Positions 23,434 through 35,683 of a DNA stretch of 64,000 bases are shown piece after piece. Origin of the DNA: Cladobotryum mycophilum. Taxonomy: Eukaryota > Ascomycota > Sordariomycetes > Hypocreales > Hypocreaceae. Below the pieces are notes generated by a model that ran no database searches, was not told the DNA's origin, and was given only the letters and a program-made list of their open reading frames with translations. Where the stretch lies: positions 1,612,001 to 1,676,000 of the forward strand of contig JAVFKD010000016.1 in the NCBI GenBank assembly GCA_036429605.1, written 5' to 3'. The number at the start of each line of letters is the position of its first letter. The stretch's first letter is position 1. The translations under genes were made by a program, and so were the position numbers.

Positions 23434-24213
23434 ATGGCGATTCAGTACGATGATTATCTTTGACTCACCCCCCGTCTCTCCTGCTAACTCTCCGCCCTGC
23501 TCAGATACTTGATTCTACTGTCCCGTCAGGGCAAAGTGGTATGCAGCTTCATCAGCTTGCCATGAGATTTGATGATTCCGGGAGCTGACTGTCATCGCAG
23601 CGTCTGGCGAAATGGTTCACAACACTGTCCCCTAAGGACAAGGCCAAGATCGTCAAGGACGTATCGCAGCTCGTCCTCGCTCGACGAACACGCATGTGCA
23701 ATTTCCTTGAGTACAAAGGTATGCTTCTTCTTCCCCCCCCCCTATAGCAGCTCGTATTGGCATCTGACAACTCCCGGAAATAGACACCAAGATTGTATAC
23801 CGACGATATGCCTCCCTCTTCTTCATCGCCGGCTGTTCATCCGAGGACAACGAATTGATCACCCTCGAGATTATCCACCGATACGTTGAGCAAATGGACA
23901 AGTACTACGGCAATGTTTGCGAGCTGGACATTATCTTCTCCTTCACCAAAGCGTACTACATCCTTGACGAGCTGCTTCTGGCCGGCGAACTACAGGAGAG
24001 CAGCAAGAAGAACGTTCTGCGGTGTATTGGCCAACAAGATTCATTAGAGGATATGGAGGTGAGTGTTGCGCACTAAAGGCTTGGTTGTTCTCTGTTTTGG
24101 TTCCCCAGCGCCTCGATCCGTCCTCGTCATTTGCATACACAATCGCACTACAATTATAGCTGACGCCCGATTCCCAAACAAAGGTCGAGGACGAGGTCAC
24201 CAAGCTTATGTAG
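23434..24213 (+). CDS. APS1: AP-1 clathrin adaptor sigma subunit
   Basis: Small (sigma) subunit of the AP-1 adaptor, which with clathrin sorts cargo between trans-Golgi and endosomes. Five exons: 23434-23444, 23505-23538, 23601-23718, 23784-24058 and 24184-24213, giving 155 aa. Exon 1 is only 11 nt. The joined N-terminus reads MAIQYLILLSRQGKV, followed by RLAKWFTTLSPKDKAKIVKD, FLEYKDTKIVYRRYASLFF, EDNELITLEIIHRYVEQMDK and YYGNVCELDIIFSFTKAYYI, all hallmark sigma-adaptin segments. The last exon gives VEDEVTKLM. A second in-frame acceptor (TTATAG) ending at 24159 would add eight residues, so alternative splicing is possible. The intron at 23719 contains a run of ten C. AP-1 rather than AP-2 is judged from overall similarity to AP-1 sigma and from its C-terminal extension. 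Confidence 0.95.
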
Positions 24214-25932
24214 CTGCACACAAATGACTACCTACAATTATCCACGCCCGTCCCCATTGTTCGATGCACCGTTTCGGCTACCGATTTCAGCCGGACCGCC
24301 CGTTTTTTTGCACGAAGCCGTTTTGGAAAGATATATGCGCAGGGATACAGCGATCGATGGTTAACAATTCACATTGCAGGCTGATATTCTCACGTCAAAT
24401 ATGCGGGAAACAGGGCTTATGTGACGGAAAGTCTCAGGAGGCTGAGCATCTCTTCGATGAGAAGAGAGGATACAAAGAGAGGGGGTTGCGAAGGAGTACA
24501 TGGAAGGAAGAGCGCGGCCCTGGTTGTCTTTGTGTGTGTATGTGTGCGTGTGTGTGTGTGTGTGTATAGATCTTTGACGGTGGAAAACCACCGTCTTTCA
24601 TGTTCAAGAGATGTAACCCTGGGAAGGGTCAGAAACGCGGTGTGCAGATCCGCGGTCGCCCGGCGGGTCGTCAGCAGAAGAATCAACCATGACAAAAGGA
24701 TGCTCGGGACTGTGCCCGACGTTATCTCAAACAACAAAGACCCAATTACAGTTTCAGGCTTGCCAATTGCAATCGCGACAAAAAAGACCAGCTGCTACTA
24801 AGTTGACCAGAGGATCACGCACGTTCAAAGAGGTTCAAATAAGACGACACCGTCACCGTTCACCGTTTTACCCATCATCTTGTCGATTTCGCTCGTGGTG
24901 GCAACATGCCGTTTCATTCGTCGTTGGACGCAAATGCGCCAACAAACCGGCTTGCCCACTTGGTCTCGTTGGGCAGTGGTCCGTCCAGCGGCGGTTTGAT
25001 GCGAGCGAAGTTGGTCTGAGTGGGCTCTTCGGCTCCCCCTCTTCACCCCCTACTGATGATGGTGCCCCCCAGAATGCAAGGAGCCACTATTCCTATAGGC
25101 CCAGCCGATGACGGGTGTCCGGGGACATTCCATTTACGATGCCCATGCACATGCGCCAACCATCCATCCTATCAATAGCATATGGATTCCATTGCCTAAT
25201 TACTTGCGCTGACCTCCACAGCACTTTAGCGCTATCCTCCACAGTACAGCTCAGCTGCCTCCGGAGTCGATGTCACGTCAGCGTATCCAATTCATCAGTC
25301 AGTCAGTGAAGAGCAGCAGCAATTACGGTTCCGCCCATCTGTCCACGTTCCATGTGCCACCACCACCACCACCACACCATTACAGCCAGTGACCACCACC
25401 ACCACCAACTCGGGCCAAGGCTATACATACTATACTAATTCACTCCCCCTCAAAGCTTCGATTCTTCTTTCTTCCTCCATGATCAGGCCCTCTTGCCCTT
25501 GTTGAGATTGTGAATGAACTCAATGCCTATTGCCATCTTTTAACGTTGCAGGAACCCAAGTCTAGCCTCTTTCCTTTTTGGACCAGCCGACAACGTCACT
25601 GACGCAACCCCCTTGATCTGCACATCTTAACTGAACACCATCGCCGCCCAACGTTCTTACGTCTTCACCATTAGTTTGCGTCCAAGAACACCGACCACTC
25701 GACAGCGCCGCCATTTATAACTCCTCTTATTCGTCTTTCCGTCGAGCGCCGATCGATCGCACGAACTCTACTTGGTTATCAACCGTCACTTTTACCTGCT
25801 GGAGCTCCTCCTCGCGCCGGCGCAATCTCATTACCTCGCATTACATCACTACGAATCAATACATTTGAGGGGCTTGATTACTGCGTATCTAAACTTCGCG
25901 ACGGAATCCAAGTCGCAACATTCTCAGTCAAG
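24214..25932. other. Intergenic, APS1 to MAF1
   Basis: 1.7 kb: APS1 3' flank, then the MAF1 promoter and probably a long 5' UTR. It holds a GT-repeat at about 24530-24566 and CAC repeats at about 25357-25376 and 25391-25407. No gene recognised. Confidence 0.5.
24530..24566. repeat. GT-rich microsatellite
   Basis: Interrupted (TG)n run in the APS1-MAF1 spacer. It makes short His/Thr-rich frames that are not genes. Confidence 0.85.
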
Positions 25933-27010
25933 ATGAAGGTAAAAGGCGATCCCCTAGGCGACTCCAATGCAGACTTCCTCGTACTGACAAGCCCTTGATT
26001 TGCAGTACCTTCCCGTACAAGATTTCGAAGCCGTAACGAGCGCGCTCAACTTCAACACACCCGACTGCAACATTACCGGTGGATGCGATCTCTACACAAC
26101 AAAGTCGACAGGCTCTGACAAGAAGCTTTACAAGAATATCGACAAAGATCTCAGTTCGCAACATGCTGCGCTGCTCAAATTAGGCGCAAGCCTGTCGCCC
26201 CCTGACCGCCGGCACATGCTTGCCACATCTCGGAGCATGCAGCTATTTTCTCACTCAAGTGCCTTTGGGCCCCTATCCGACATCTCCAGTCGCCGCACCT
26301 TTGCTTACCTGATCGCAACACTCAACGCCAGCCATCCTCATTATGATTTCTCCCACGTATTGCGACCGGGTGACTTCAAGCGCGAGAGGAACTTGAAGCG
26401 TGTCATGGCCAACTTGGATTCTATTCTTCAAAATGTCCGGCCAGGGTTCGAGGGGACTTCATACGATTCCTCTGTGGGGAATGAGATGAACTCACAGTGG
26501 GGTCCCAATTGCTGGTCCTTAATTAATAAGGAGATGCGTCTTAATGAATGCACCATTTTCAGTTACCACCCTGAGATTGACCCCTTTGAGGAGGATGAGA
26601 GTGCCATTTGGGCTGTCCATTACTTCTTCTTCAACCGGCCCTTGAAGCGTGTGGCGTATCTTTACGTCCGCGTTGTTCCGGTCATTTCCTCTCAGAGTCC
26701 GACGTTGCATCCAACAAGGAATGCTCTGAGTAAGCGACAGACCGACCCTGACTCGGACGGCGCCAAGAAGCGTGCGAAATACTGGCTTGGTGACCAAGAT
26801 GCGGAGTTGGTACCTCCCTACGAAGATGATGAGGGAGGTTCGCTTCACGATGGCCTGTACTGGAACCGAGGTGAAGATGGTGACATTGTCCAGTTTTCAG
26901 ACGATGATTACGTTGAGGAGGACGACCAAGACGATGACGACGACGACATGCTCGATGCGAAACGTGAGAGATTTATGAGTGAGGATATTGCCGGTCGGAT
27001 GGAAATTTAA
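25933..27010 (+). CDS. MAF1: MAF1, negative regulator of RNA polymerase III
   Basis: Maf1 represses RNA polymerase III under stress or TOR inhibition; phosphorylation controls its entry to the nucleus. Exon 1 is just six nt (25933-25938, Met-Lys); after a 67-nt intron exon 2 (26006-27010) supplies the rest, 336 aa in all. The joined start MKYLPVQDFEAVTSALNF is the canonical N-terminus. Domain A is the segment with DCNITGGCDLYTTKSTGSDK. The later block has SHPHYDFSHVLRPGDFKRER, NEMNSQWGPNCWSLINKEMR and the WAVHYFFFNRPLKRVAYLYVR segment. The C-terminus is an Asp-rich tail with RERFMSEDIAGRMEI. A Lys/Arg patch (GAKKRAKYW) may act in nuclear import. The six-nt first exon matches my memory of the yeast gene, which also has an intron right after its first codons. 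Confidence 0.97.
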
Positions 27011-28524
27011 GCCGACCCCCTTACTATCACTATCTGATACATTACATATTGTTGGGTAGCCCCTTTTCCAACCTCATACCTCACTTGGCTTGCTTAGGGG
27101 GGCATCTTTTTTCAACAAACTGCATGTACGATGGACGCGAGGAGCCGTATATTGCAATAGGGGCTCCCCAAATGGACGGGGAAGAATGCCTTGCTTTGCT
27201 CATGATTTTCTTTCAACATATTGTTTTACTTGTCAGTTTGGTTCTCGTTTTGGGCATTCTATTTAGCGCGGCGCTCGGTTTTGGTTTCTGGTCGGTGAGA
27301 GCGGCTGGGAACAGCGTCGCCGATGTGTTTTTCCTATTTCTCCCTTTCCTTTCCCTTTTCCTATTTTTGGCTTTGTTATTCTTCGAACTTGTCGTTTTCA
27401 GCGGACCATCAACCTGCGGAGTTGCTTTATTTGTATTATCGCCCTTTATCCTTGCATTTCTTTTCATCCCAACCTATTAGCTGGGGGAACTTGGGGGAGT
27501 TGTGATGATTGCGTGGGGATACAATGCAGTCATGCCGGGCATATATACGGGATGAAATGGATACCTTTGGAAAACTTCCCAGACTGTTGGGGCACCTTGA
27601 TCCGGGAAGGGGGGCGGAATGGGTGATGAGTGCTACGCTGGGATGAATGATATCAAAATAGCTCCAAGTAATGCTTAGTTTTTACGTTTGAATCTATATT
27701 TTTATTCAAGACTACAAGATGTTCTCGTGGACATGGAGCGTGAATATGGGGGAGCTGTGATAAAAAGTATAGACGGTATTAAAGGGGAGCTTGAATCATA
27801 CTCGTTAGATTGAATTTCTTTGCATCTCCCTGAACCTGTTGCTTCCTGGGGCTTTCTTCCACTCTGGCATTGTTATGTTTGGCCGCTCCTCCTGGTAGTC
27901 ACAATCTCCTATCATGAACATCACCAACAAAGATCATATCAAGTGAACACATTAGTATCCAAGGCATCACTATAGGATCAGTAGATCAAGCCAGCAACAA
28001 GATAGATCACAAAGCTCAAACATCTCATTCTTTAAAACATAATCATTGTACGATTGGAGGTATCTCAAAAGCTAAAGACAGGTATATCGAACCAACACCC
28101 ATCACAACAGGCAAAAAAGGAAAAAAGCTTCCAACAAAAAAGTCCAACTATAATTTCCTACTCTCTGCCCACCTTTCATCCAACCACGTATAATAAAATC
28201 CAACCCAAAAAGCCCTCTACCCCGTTTCCCAGAAAGATCAAGTCCCGTTAACCCTTTTCCCTCCTTTGATCCGCCCTTTCCATCCCGTATAGAAGCCGTA
28301 TAATCCCCCTCCCAGTGGTATTTTTTTCTCAGATAAAGAATGATCAAAACAGAAAGCTTCAAAACCGAAAACATGATGAGAGGAATACATAATCATTAGG
28401 TTCCACATATAATGTGACAAAATACCATGTATATATATAAGGACTTTTGATGTTTGTAATTTTTGTACGCAAAAGGAACTAATATTTGTCATAACTTTTT
28501 TTTTTTTTTGAAATCATCATATGA
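27011..28524. other. Intergenic, convergent MAF1 and disordered-protein gene
   Basis: 1.5 kb of A/T-rich 3' flanking sequence. A 143-codon hydrophobic frame at 27049-27480 starts 38 nt after the MAF1 stop. Its T-rich composition gives Phe/Leu by default, and I treat it as 3' UTR. Confidence 0.5.
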
Positions 28525-31500
28525 TTATAGAGGGGCTGTCTTCTTTCTCCGGCTAAACATCTTTGAGATGCCATTGGTCTCCTCTTGGCGTATGGGGGTT
28601 TGAGGTAAACTGTGATTTGGTGGTGGTGCAGAGTCGCGAAGGAAAGCTGCCAGGTCCGCAGTCTGGCCTAATGCAACGGGCTCCCGTGGCTCAAAGGTCT
28701 TCATTGGAACCCTAGGGGCGGGCGCAGTGCTGAATGGCTTGGAATAGCTACTGTTAGATTGCTCAGAGTACCCAGCGATGGGTCCGTACATATCATAACC
28801 CGGTGGCATATTCACCACAAGAGGGATATGCTTGCTGCTGCCTGTTCGGCTGTTCACGAATCGAGACTCGTTAGCAGCAAAGGTGTTCGTGCTTGTACGG
28901 CTGTTCAGTGATTGAGTCTCATTGGACCCAGCACTGTCTGGGGTATCTTTTGAGCTGGTGCGGCCGAATCTTCCTATCAGACTTGGGGAGCTAGTCTTCT
29001 TCTTTAGAGCTTTTCCTGGTGCCTGTGACACGGGCTCCGAGGGAGGTTCGTAGTTGCGCAGGAACTCCGCTAGGCTTTCCTCTTTCTTAGCGGGCGGGCG
29101 AGGAGCTGGATCATACTCATCGTAGCCATCTTCTTCATCGCTAAAGTCGATAGCATACGGATCACGCACGCGACGTTGTTTTCTCACTGGCATGGCCTCT
29201 TCCTCTTCAAACATCTTGCTAGCTTTACCGGAGCCCTTGTTCCTAAGAAGAGCGGAGCTAGAGTTGATGGAAGACTGCATTGAGGGCATCGAATTTTCAG
29301 TGAAATTCGTCGACGCCTGACTATATCGGATCTCAGGAATCATAGCGTCAATAGCCTTGCCACCGATAGCGCCACTGAACTGATCAGAGTCCATAGTGTT
29401 GCGGAAAGGTGCTACATGACGAGGAATGCGGTGCTGCCCATTTGTAGGAGCCGTCGGACCCTGACGAATGAAGTCGACCAGATCTGAATTGTCTCGGGGA
29501 TCGGCAACGGGCTCACGGGCCTGGAAGCGGCTGCGGTTAGCACTGTGATTGCTAAGGCTGCTTGTTGTAGAGACGCGACGGGAGACGCTGCCTCTCTTTG
29601 TCGGGCTAGTTGGGACGTGAACATTCCGCAAGGCAATAGGGCCTTTATCGCCTGGTGGTCCAGTAGATTTGATGAACTCCGCAAAGTCGGCCATGGATTC
29701 GCCAGGAACACGTGCATCTCGGGCTTGAGGCCCCCTACTCGAACCGACGAAACCGTTGCACCCGCAGGTGCCCGTGGAATAGGTCCGCTTGGTTTACTAG
29801 CTTTGTTCTCGGTAGGGGTTGAGACATTCTAGTTGTTACTTGTTGACTTGAAGGAGATGTATTGACTTCGGCTGGTGGTCCTCGAAGTTCGTCACTCTTG
29901 CGACTAATTTTGGGTACAACAGGGCCCTCGATGGGTGACTTGACCTGTAAAAATGTCAGTGTTGTCATGGGTGCTTCTAAGTGTGGTACTCACATTGATA
30001 TCACGCATATTCTCCGGTGTGAGGGTGTAGGAGATGGTTTGGTTGCTCTGAATGAGCTCTTCAAAGTTGCGGGCTACGCTTTCGGCACGACTAGAGGATT
30101 CCTCTGATGACCTCAGAGCCTTCAGTCGGCCGGTACCAGATGAGCCAGATGAGCCCGAAGTGTGAATTTGCCGAGGCGGGACGATAGAAAAGGGCATCGC
30201 CGCTTCCTCCTCAGCATTTGACCTCGTACGCTCGACGGCAGACATTGCCTTGCTCTCGTTCTTATTACTCTGCCAGTTTGGATGACCTGCCGTCTTACGG
30301 GGCATATCGGTCAGCCCTTCCTCCACGAATGCACTCCCCGAATTTGAGTTTCTAATAATCGTCATCTTGGTGCCCGGAGTAATTGCCTCAGTCTTAGGCG
30401 ACGATATCTTTCTATCAGCCTGCCTAAAGTTTGTCTGCAAGCCATAAGGAACATGGCCCATAGGATCCCTGCTACGAGGCGACACAGCATTGGCGACGAC
30501 AGGTGCCTTTGCGGACCGATCGTCGATCTCTTCCTCGGATTCCGAGATGGTGGTTGCGTTTTGTATTACTGGCCTCATCCTGTCAACTGAGGATTTAGCT
30601 GCAGTGACAGCGGGCACAATCCTTGGCCCAAGCTCCAGAACTTTAGTCTTACGCGGCTCCTCCGCAGTGAAGGATTGCACTAACGGAGTAGAACCAGACA
30701 AGCTGACTGAGCGTGATCTCTCGGTTGTGTCAAAAGATGGCGGACGCGAGTGAGCAGGGCTTCTTGGCGCTGGCACATCAACAATGCGCGCAGAGTGAAC
30801 ACTAGATGATCTTCTGACATGCATTGCTCTGCCAGAGTCTGACGCAGAACGAGAAGATGTACTAGCAACAGATACTCTGGATGACGTTACGATTTCGGCT
30901 TTCTCGTAAGTAGCACGCTCGAGCGCATCATCCGATTCTGAACCATCGCTATGGCGGGCTAAAGCAGAGCCCGTGACAAGCTTTGGCAGTCGACCTTTGG
31001 GAATCGGCTGAGTGAACGAACTTGCGTCGACATCTTTGCCCTCTTTCTTCGACCGTACCATATTGGGATGGAAAGCTGATGAATTGGGAGTTGGCAAAGA
31101 GTGTGATCTTTTGTGGAGTGTGAGAACAGCAGGATGACGTTCTGCCAGCGTTGCAATTCGGATATCACTGATATATGTTGGAACAGCATCGAGGCTTTTA
31201 GGCCGAGGAGCGTCATCGGGCTTCTTCTTCACCTCTCTCTCGTCGTCATCGTCGCTATGACGAACCAATCCAGGCACCTCAATCTCATCAACATCGTTGT
31301 CGCCCATTGGTAAAGGAATATCTTTAGGCTGGACATCCTCAGTAATTGTGTCCTCCAGGTGATCATGGATTTTCTTAATATCGCTCGAGTCGCTCAGAGG
31401 AGACTTGGGGCCGAAAGGCTCTACCGAATCCCTTGGACCCACAGAAAAGGAGCGGCTTAGAGTATCGACGGCTGGTGCTCGTATTCTCTTCTTCCAACCA

Positions 31501-32363
31501 CGCCACAGACGCCCCAGAGTTCGATCCAGGGCAACTCGCTCCATGTCCATTTCATCAACAGCAATGCGGTCGGCTCGCTCATTGGGGTTGCGTGTGCCAT
31601 CTCTAAACTCTTTCTCAATCTTAGATCGTACTCTCTGACAAGCAGCTTGCCCCGCTGTAATGAGTGTCAATTCTCCCAGGTATTCGATGACCGAGGTCAG
31701 GAAGATGGCCACAGCAGGTGAGATGACGTCTGATGCGTCTTCGTTTGCCCTAATCTCGAGGTTCTCCTGTTGCATATACATGTCCTCGTCTTCCTCCTCC
31801 AGATCTCCAAGTGAAGAATAGACCATACATCGCAGTCTCGCTCGCTTCCATGCCAATTCGAGATCCCAGTCGCGATCACTTCCGGACTGCGTGTAGTCAT
31901 CCTCATCGGCATCACCAAGATATTCTCGCAGTTCCTCGTCGGCATTGTGAATGATGTCTCTAGCGAGCTTCGGCTTAAGAATCTCGGAAACAGCAGGGCG
32001 CAAGGCGGAGAGTCTCGTGGATTTAGCCACTTGGAGAAAGTTGAAGAGCAATTGGTCGAGAAAGCCGTTGACCAAGTGGAGAGCGGAGGGTGAGACCAGT
32101 GCGGTCTCGCCAGAAGATTCGACATCGTTTTGGTCGTACCACGTAGAGGCATGGTTATCATGATCGTTTGTGATGATTTGGGAGGCTGCTGTTTCGGCAA
32201 TGAAGGCGGCCGCTGGTGACACAGAGAGAGGTGGTGACAGCAGACCGTGGCTCACGGTTGACACGGAGGGTCTGTCGCTGGAAAAACTCTGAGTTCTCGT
32301 TCTCATGTGTCGTCCTGGGACGAAGCCAGATAAGGGGCGCGAGTCGGGAATGGGGCTCGCCAT
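28525..32363 (-). CDS. Long disordered fungal protein with N-terminal helical (histone-fold-like) region, two frameshifts
   Basis: Two exons (29994-32363 and 28525-29944) around a 49-nt intron (GTGAGT ... TTACAG). Corrected length is about 1263 aa. Most of it is Ser/Pro/charged and disordered. The ordered part is N-terminal: residues about 92-148 (from SALHLVNGFLDQLLFNFL to DEELREYL) and about 215-251 (SPAVAIFLTSVIEYLGELTL and on), the second resembling the central helix of histone H2A. Near the exon 2 start, RDARVPGESMADFAEFIKST begins a conserved block. Related acidic repeats SLAEFLRNYEPP and DLAAFLRDSAPPP recur further on, so FAEFI/EFLRNY/AFLRDS is a repeated short motif. Exon 2 changes frame twice. 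Extra bases in the runs at 29815-29818 (GGGG) and 29731-29735 (CCCCC on the plus strand) give one open frame. Relatives in databases may carry a FLO11-like name, but nothing here looks like an adhesin, and I assign no function. Confidence 0.75.
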
Positions 32364-34330
32364 TGTCGCGTTTAGTAGATTGTTGAAAAGAAGAAGAAGA
32401 AGAAGGGTATTATTAGTCGATTATATAGAGAAAGAAATTGATCCTTCAATTGGCTGTGTTTTCGTATGACATCAACCAATGGACCTAGGACAAGACGAAG
32501 AAAACTTATCCTGTAGGATTCAGTGACTCGAGAACGTGGGGTATACGGGATATATGATGTTGTAAGTCAGAGCAGACTGGTTTCGCGGTGGTCGAAGGAA
32601 ACGCGAGACTCTAAAGAGAAAGAAGAGAGCCCTTGTCGCAATTAGCAGGCGGAACAGGACCAAAATGAACAAGCTATAATAATGATAGTGATAGTGACGG
32701 CAGGCCCGCCAAACACATGGCTTTGGGGCAACGTGAACGTGGATAATGAGACACGAAGCGGCGATGGCTGTGCGTGCATCCGTGACAGCGACGTGCCGCT
32801 GGTACAACCATGGAAGAAGGAGAGTGATGGCAGACCAGGTTCCGACAGTCGCGACTCATATCACCAAGTAAAGAGTGATTGTGATGACCAGGAAACACAA
32901 GATGTGCGCTAGGTAGACGCCGTGGCAAAGACAAAAGAGGCCAATGGCGAGAGCCTGGAGATGAAGAGGAGGGGGGACCCTGGGAGGGTGAGGGTATGGA
33001 AAAACTGCAGCGGCCGTAGCAGTGGTGGGTGGACGTGGACGGACTAGGTGGTGGTGGTGGTGGACTGGCTGGATACTTGTCTTGTACGTACCTCGATAAC
33101 TCAGCGGGAAAGAAGCAAAAGTCGTGACATGTCGTTCGATAACTGCAGAAAAAAGCAAGTTCGAGGCGTCGTCGTCGTACCGGCCAAAGTACGAGTTACT
33201 TGGTGGAGTCGAGCTGTCAGTTTTTATTCCTGCGTCTGTCTGTCTGTTTGTCTGTTGGTTCGACACAAACAAAAAACAAAAACTGAAATGAGGGAGAAGT
33301 AAAGAGACGATGGAAGGAGGAATGAAGTTTGTTTCGCGTCACTCGGCTTTTAGACTGCTCGACTCCTTTGAATCCTCAGCTCAGCATTGCCTCGAGATCT
33401 GCCACACACAAACAAAGGAACAAATTAATCAAGGCGAAAAAAAGAAAAGATCTTGGGAAACGGGAGTTTCTCTTTTTGTTCTTTCGACTCGGATGGACAA
33501 GCATCCATCGATTGACACAAATTGCGCCAAACGCCAATCGACGCCCATGCCGGGTTGCCCCAATGTCCAGGGGGCCCCAGCAATCCAGGACCCCCAGCCT
33601 AGCATCAGGGAAGAGATGGACAGCGGGGTGGGTAAAGCAGACAAGACAGGACGGACAGCTCGCTCTTGGGGGCCATGCCTCAAGACAGGGGCATCAGAAG
33701 AAGTCTAGCCAAGGCAAACCAAAACTCCTTGGTGATGGCTAACAGAACGACCTAAGGACTGGCTGGGGCTGGCCTGGCTGGGCTAGGCTGCTGGATGGAT
33801 GGATGGGGAGGTAAGGGACCCGGCACCAGAGAGTCAGCTCGAATCATCAGGTCAGGGGTCGACTTGTTGCATGAAGAAGAAGAAGAACGATGGCGGCATG
33901 CGTCTGATGGATGGGTGGACGGATGCCCACTCACTAGAAACCTTGACCAGAGACAAACCAGACTCAGACAAGCATCACACCACGCCAAAGCACCGCACCC
34001 TCGCTCGACCATTGATTGTGTCCAGTGGCCGCCCTCGTCTCCTCACCCCTGCCTACCGATGCAACCCTAGTCCGGCTCATCCGTTCCTTATTTGGAGAAG
34101 ACGAGTTGGAAGAGGAGGATGGTCCGAGTCGTACAAAAAGGAACAAGGTAGGATTTTGTGCTACAGGTAGTCTACATACAAGGAGTTGCACGCACGAGCG
34201 CAGCAAGTGCTTTGTTCTTTGGATTGTTCCATGTTTGATGCCATTGGACTACGAAGCAAACAGGTATGAATAGCATATCTACCTAAGTACAAGTATGTTG
34301 GTATGTACGGAGTAGGCACTACATGTCGTA

Positions 34331-34352
34331 GGCTGGCTGGCTGGCTGGCTGG
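34331..34352. repeat. GGCT tetranucleotide repeat
   Basis: About five consecutive GGCT units, non-coding. Confidence 0.85.
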
Positions 34353-34672
34353 CCGATGTGTTCAGTGTGAGACTTGCCACACAGAAAGATTACCTAGAGG
34401 CTAGTACTGTACATACCTAGGCATGGAGTCTAAGACCAACAGAGAATACTTGTCTGAATCTGCAGTTTGTCCTTGCGCGTTCAAATTATGCGTCGAAGCA
34501 CGGAGCACATCGACCTTTAACCATAATCGCGGCCTTGATTGCCTTGTCTTGCCAGCCAATTTAACGCTGGACAACTCTGCCAAGCACAGTATATTAAACA
34601 TGGTATTTCTCATCAGTCGAAAGGGTGCAGATACTGTGTAAACCAGCGGCACTTGAGATACACCAGCCCCCG

Positions 34673-34694
34673 ACCTCGACCTCGACCTCGACCT
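34673..34694. repeat. GACCTC hexanucleotide repeat
   Basis: About three and a half units of a CGACCT hexamer, non-coding. Confidence 0.85.
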
Positions 34695-34743
34695 CACGGA
34701 CACTGCGGAACCAAAAGGATCCATGGCAAACATCCATGGCTAG

Positions 34744-34763
34744 GTACTGTACTGTACTGTACT
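34744..34763. repeat. GTACT pentanucleotide repeat
   Basis: Four consecutive GTACT units in the gene-poor region. Confidence 0.85.
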
Positions 34764-35654
34764 CCTCCCATACACATCCTACAGGCAAGGCGTACACGCA
34801 GATCGACGGTTTGCCTCGATGTTTGATGCGCCAAGGATCATAAAGGCTGAGTCAAACAGACGACCAAGCCGATGAATAAGAGGGTCCCCCCTTATGCAGG
34901 GCGTCGCTTGATACCTTAGTGGTGGTGGGTGGTGGTAGTGGTGGCATCAGCGCGACCTTAGGGAGCTTATACCACTGAGGGCCCCAAGAGTCCTCAACTA
35001 AGCCCGCCCGATTACACTTGGAGGCTCGCGGGAGGAAAATGCCACCCGTAGACGTGTTTAATATATTATTTTCCGGTTGATCGAGATGGCGAGATGATGA
35101 AAACTCGAGTCATTTCATGGTAGACCTTGCAAGGTAAAATGAGTAGAATCATTTACAAGTACTTTCATTTACAAGTACTTGTACTATCTGGGCATCCATG
35201 TAAACCCGTCACCATCGATTTAAGTCTGACCTGCATCACTAGGAACTATGGATTGTACAGTGCGTTATACAGTGCCAATATCGAATCAATCCAACGCAAC
35301 TTGTTCCGCCTCCCAAGGTCGTCACCCGCTATTTTATTTTATTTTTTTCGCATCACACATCGCCAACATGGGTCAGAGCAAGGCTCCGCGACAAATGGCA
35401 ATCGCTATTGGCTCAAGCTTACCGACAATGACAATGACATGGATATTCATCAACCAATGCCTGCTTCATCAGAGCGAACGAATCCGACGCTTGCTCGCGA
35501 AAAAGCTCATCCCACTACCAAACCAGACGACCTTTTCTTTCTCCTCCTCTTCCATCATGTCCATACATGTATTATGCGAGCCACAATCATTCCAGTTAAT
35601 TAATAAGCGGCCGCACAATCTTATCCCCCACGGAACTGGACCCGCGGGGAAATA

Positions 35655-35683
35655 CTTGTGCTTGTGCTTGTGCTTGTGCTTGT
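35655..35683. repeat. CTTGTG hexanucleotide repeat
   Basis: Nearly five consecutive units of CTTGTG, non-coding. Confidence 0.85.

Noticed and set aside
27049..27480. 143-codon hydrophobic frame just after MAF1
   Set aside because: It lies in the MAF1 3' UTR. Its Phe/Leu content follows from T-rich DNA, and no family pattern or splice support is seen.
35596..35614. PacI and NotI sites (TTAATTAA, GCGGCCGC) three bases apart, looking like a vector linker
   Set aside because: Flanking DNA is ordinary, with no vector backbone or selectable marker. Other single PacI (about 26519) and NotI (about 11808, 47423) sites occur in this window, so chance is likely.
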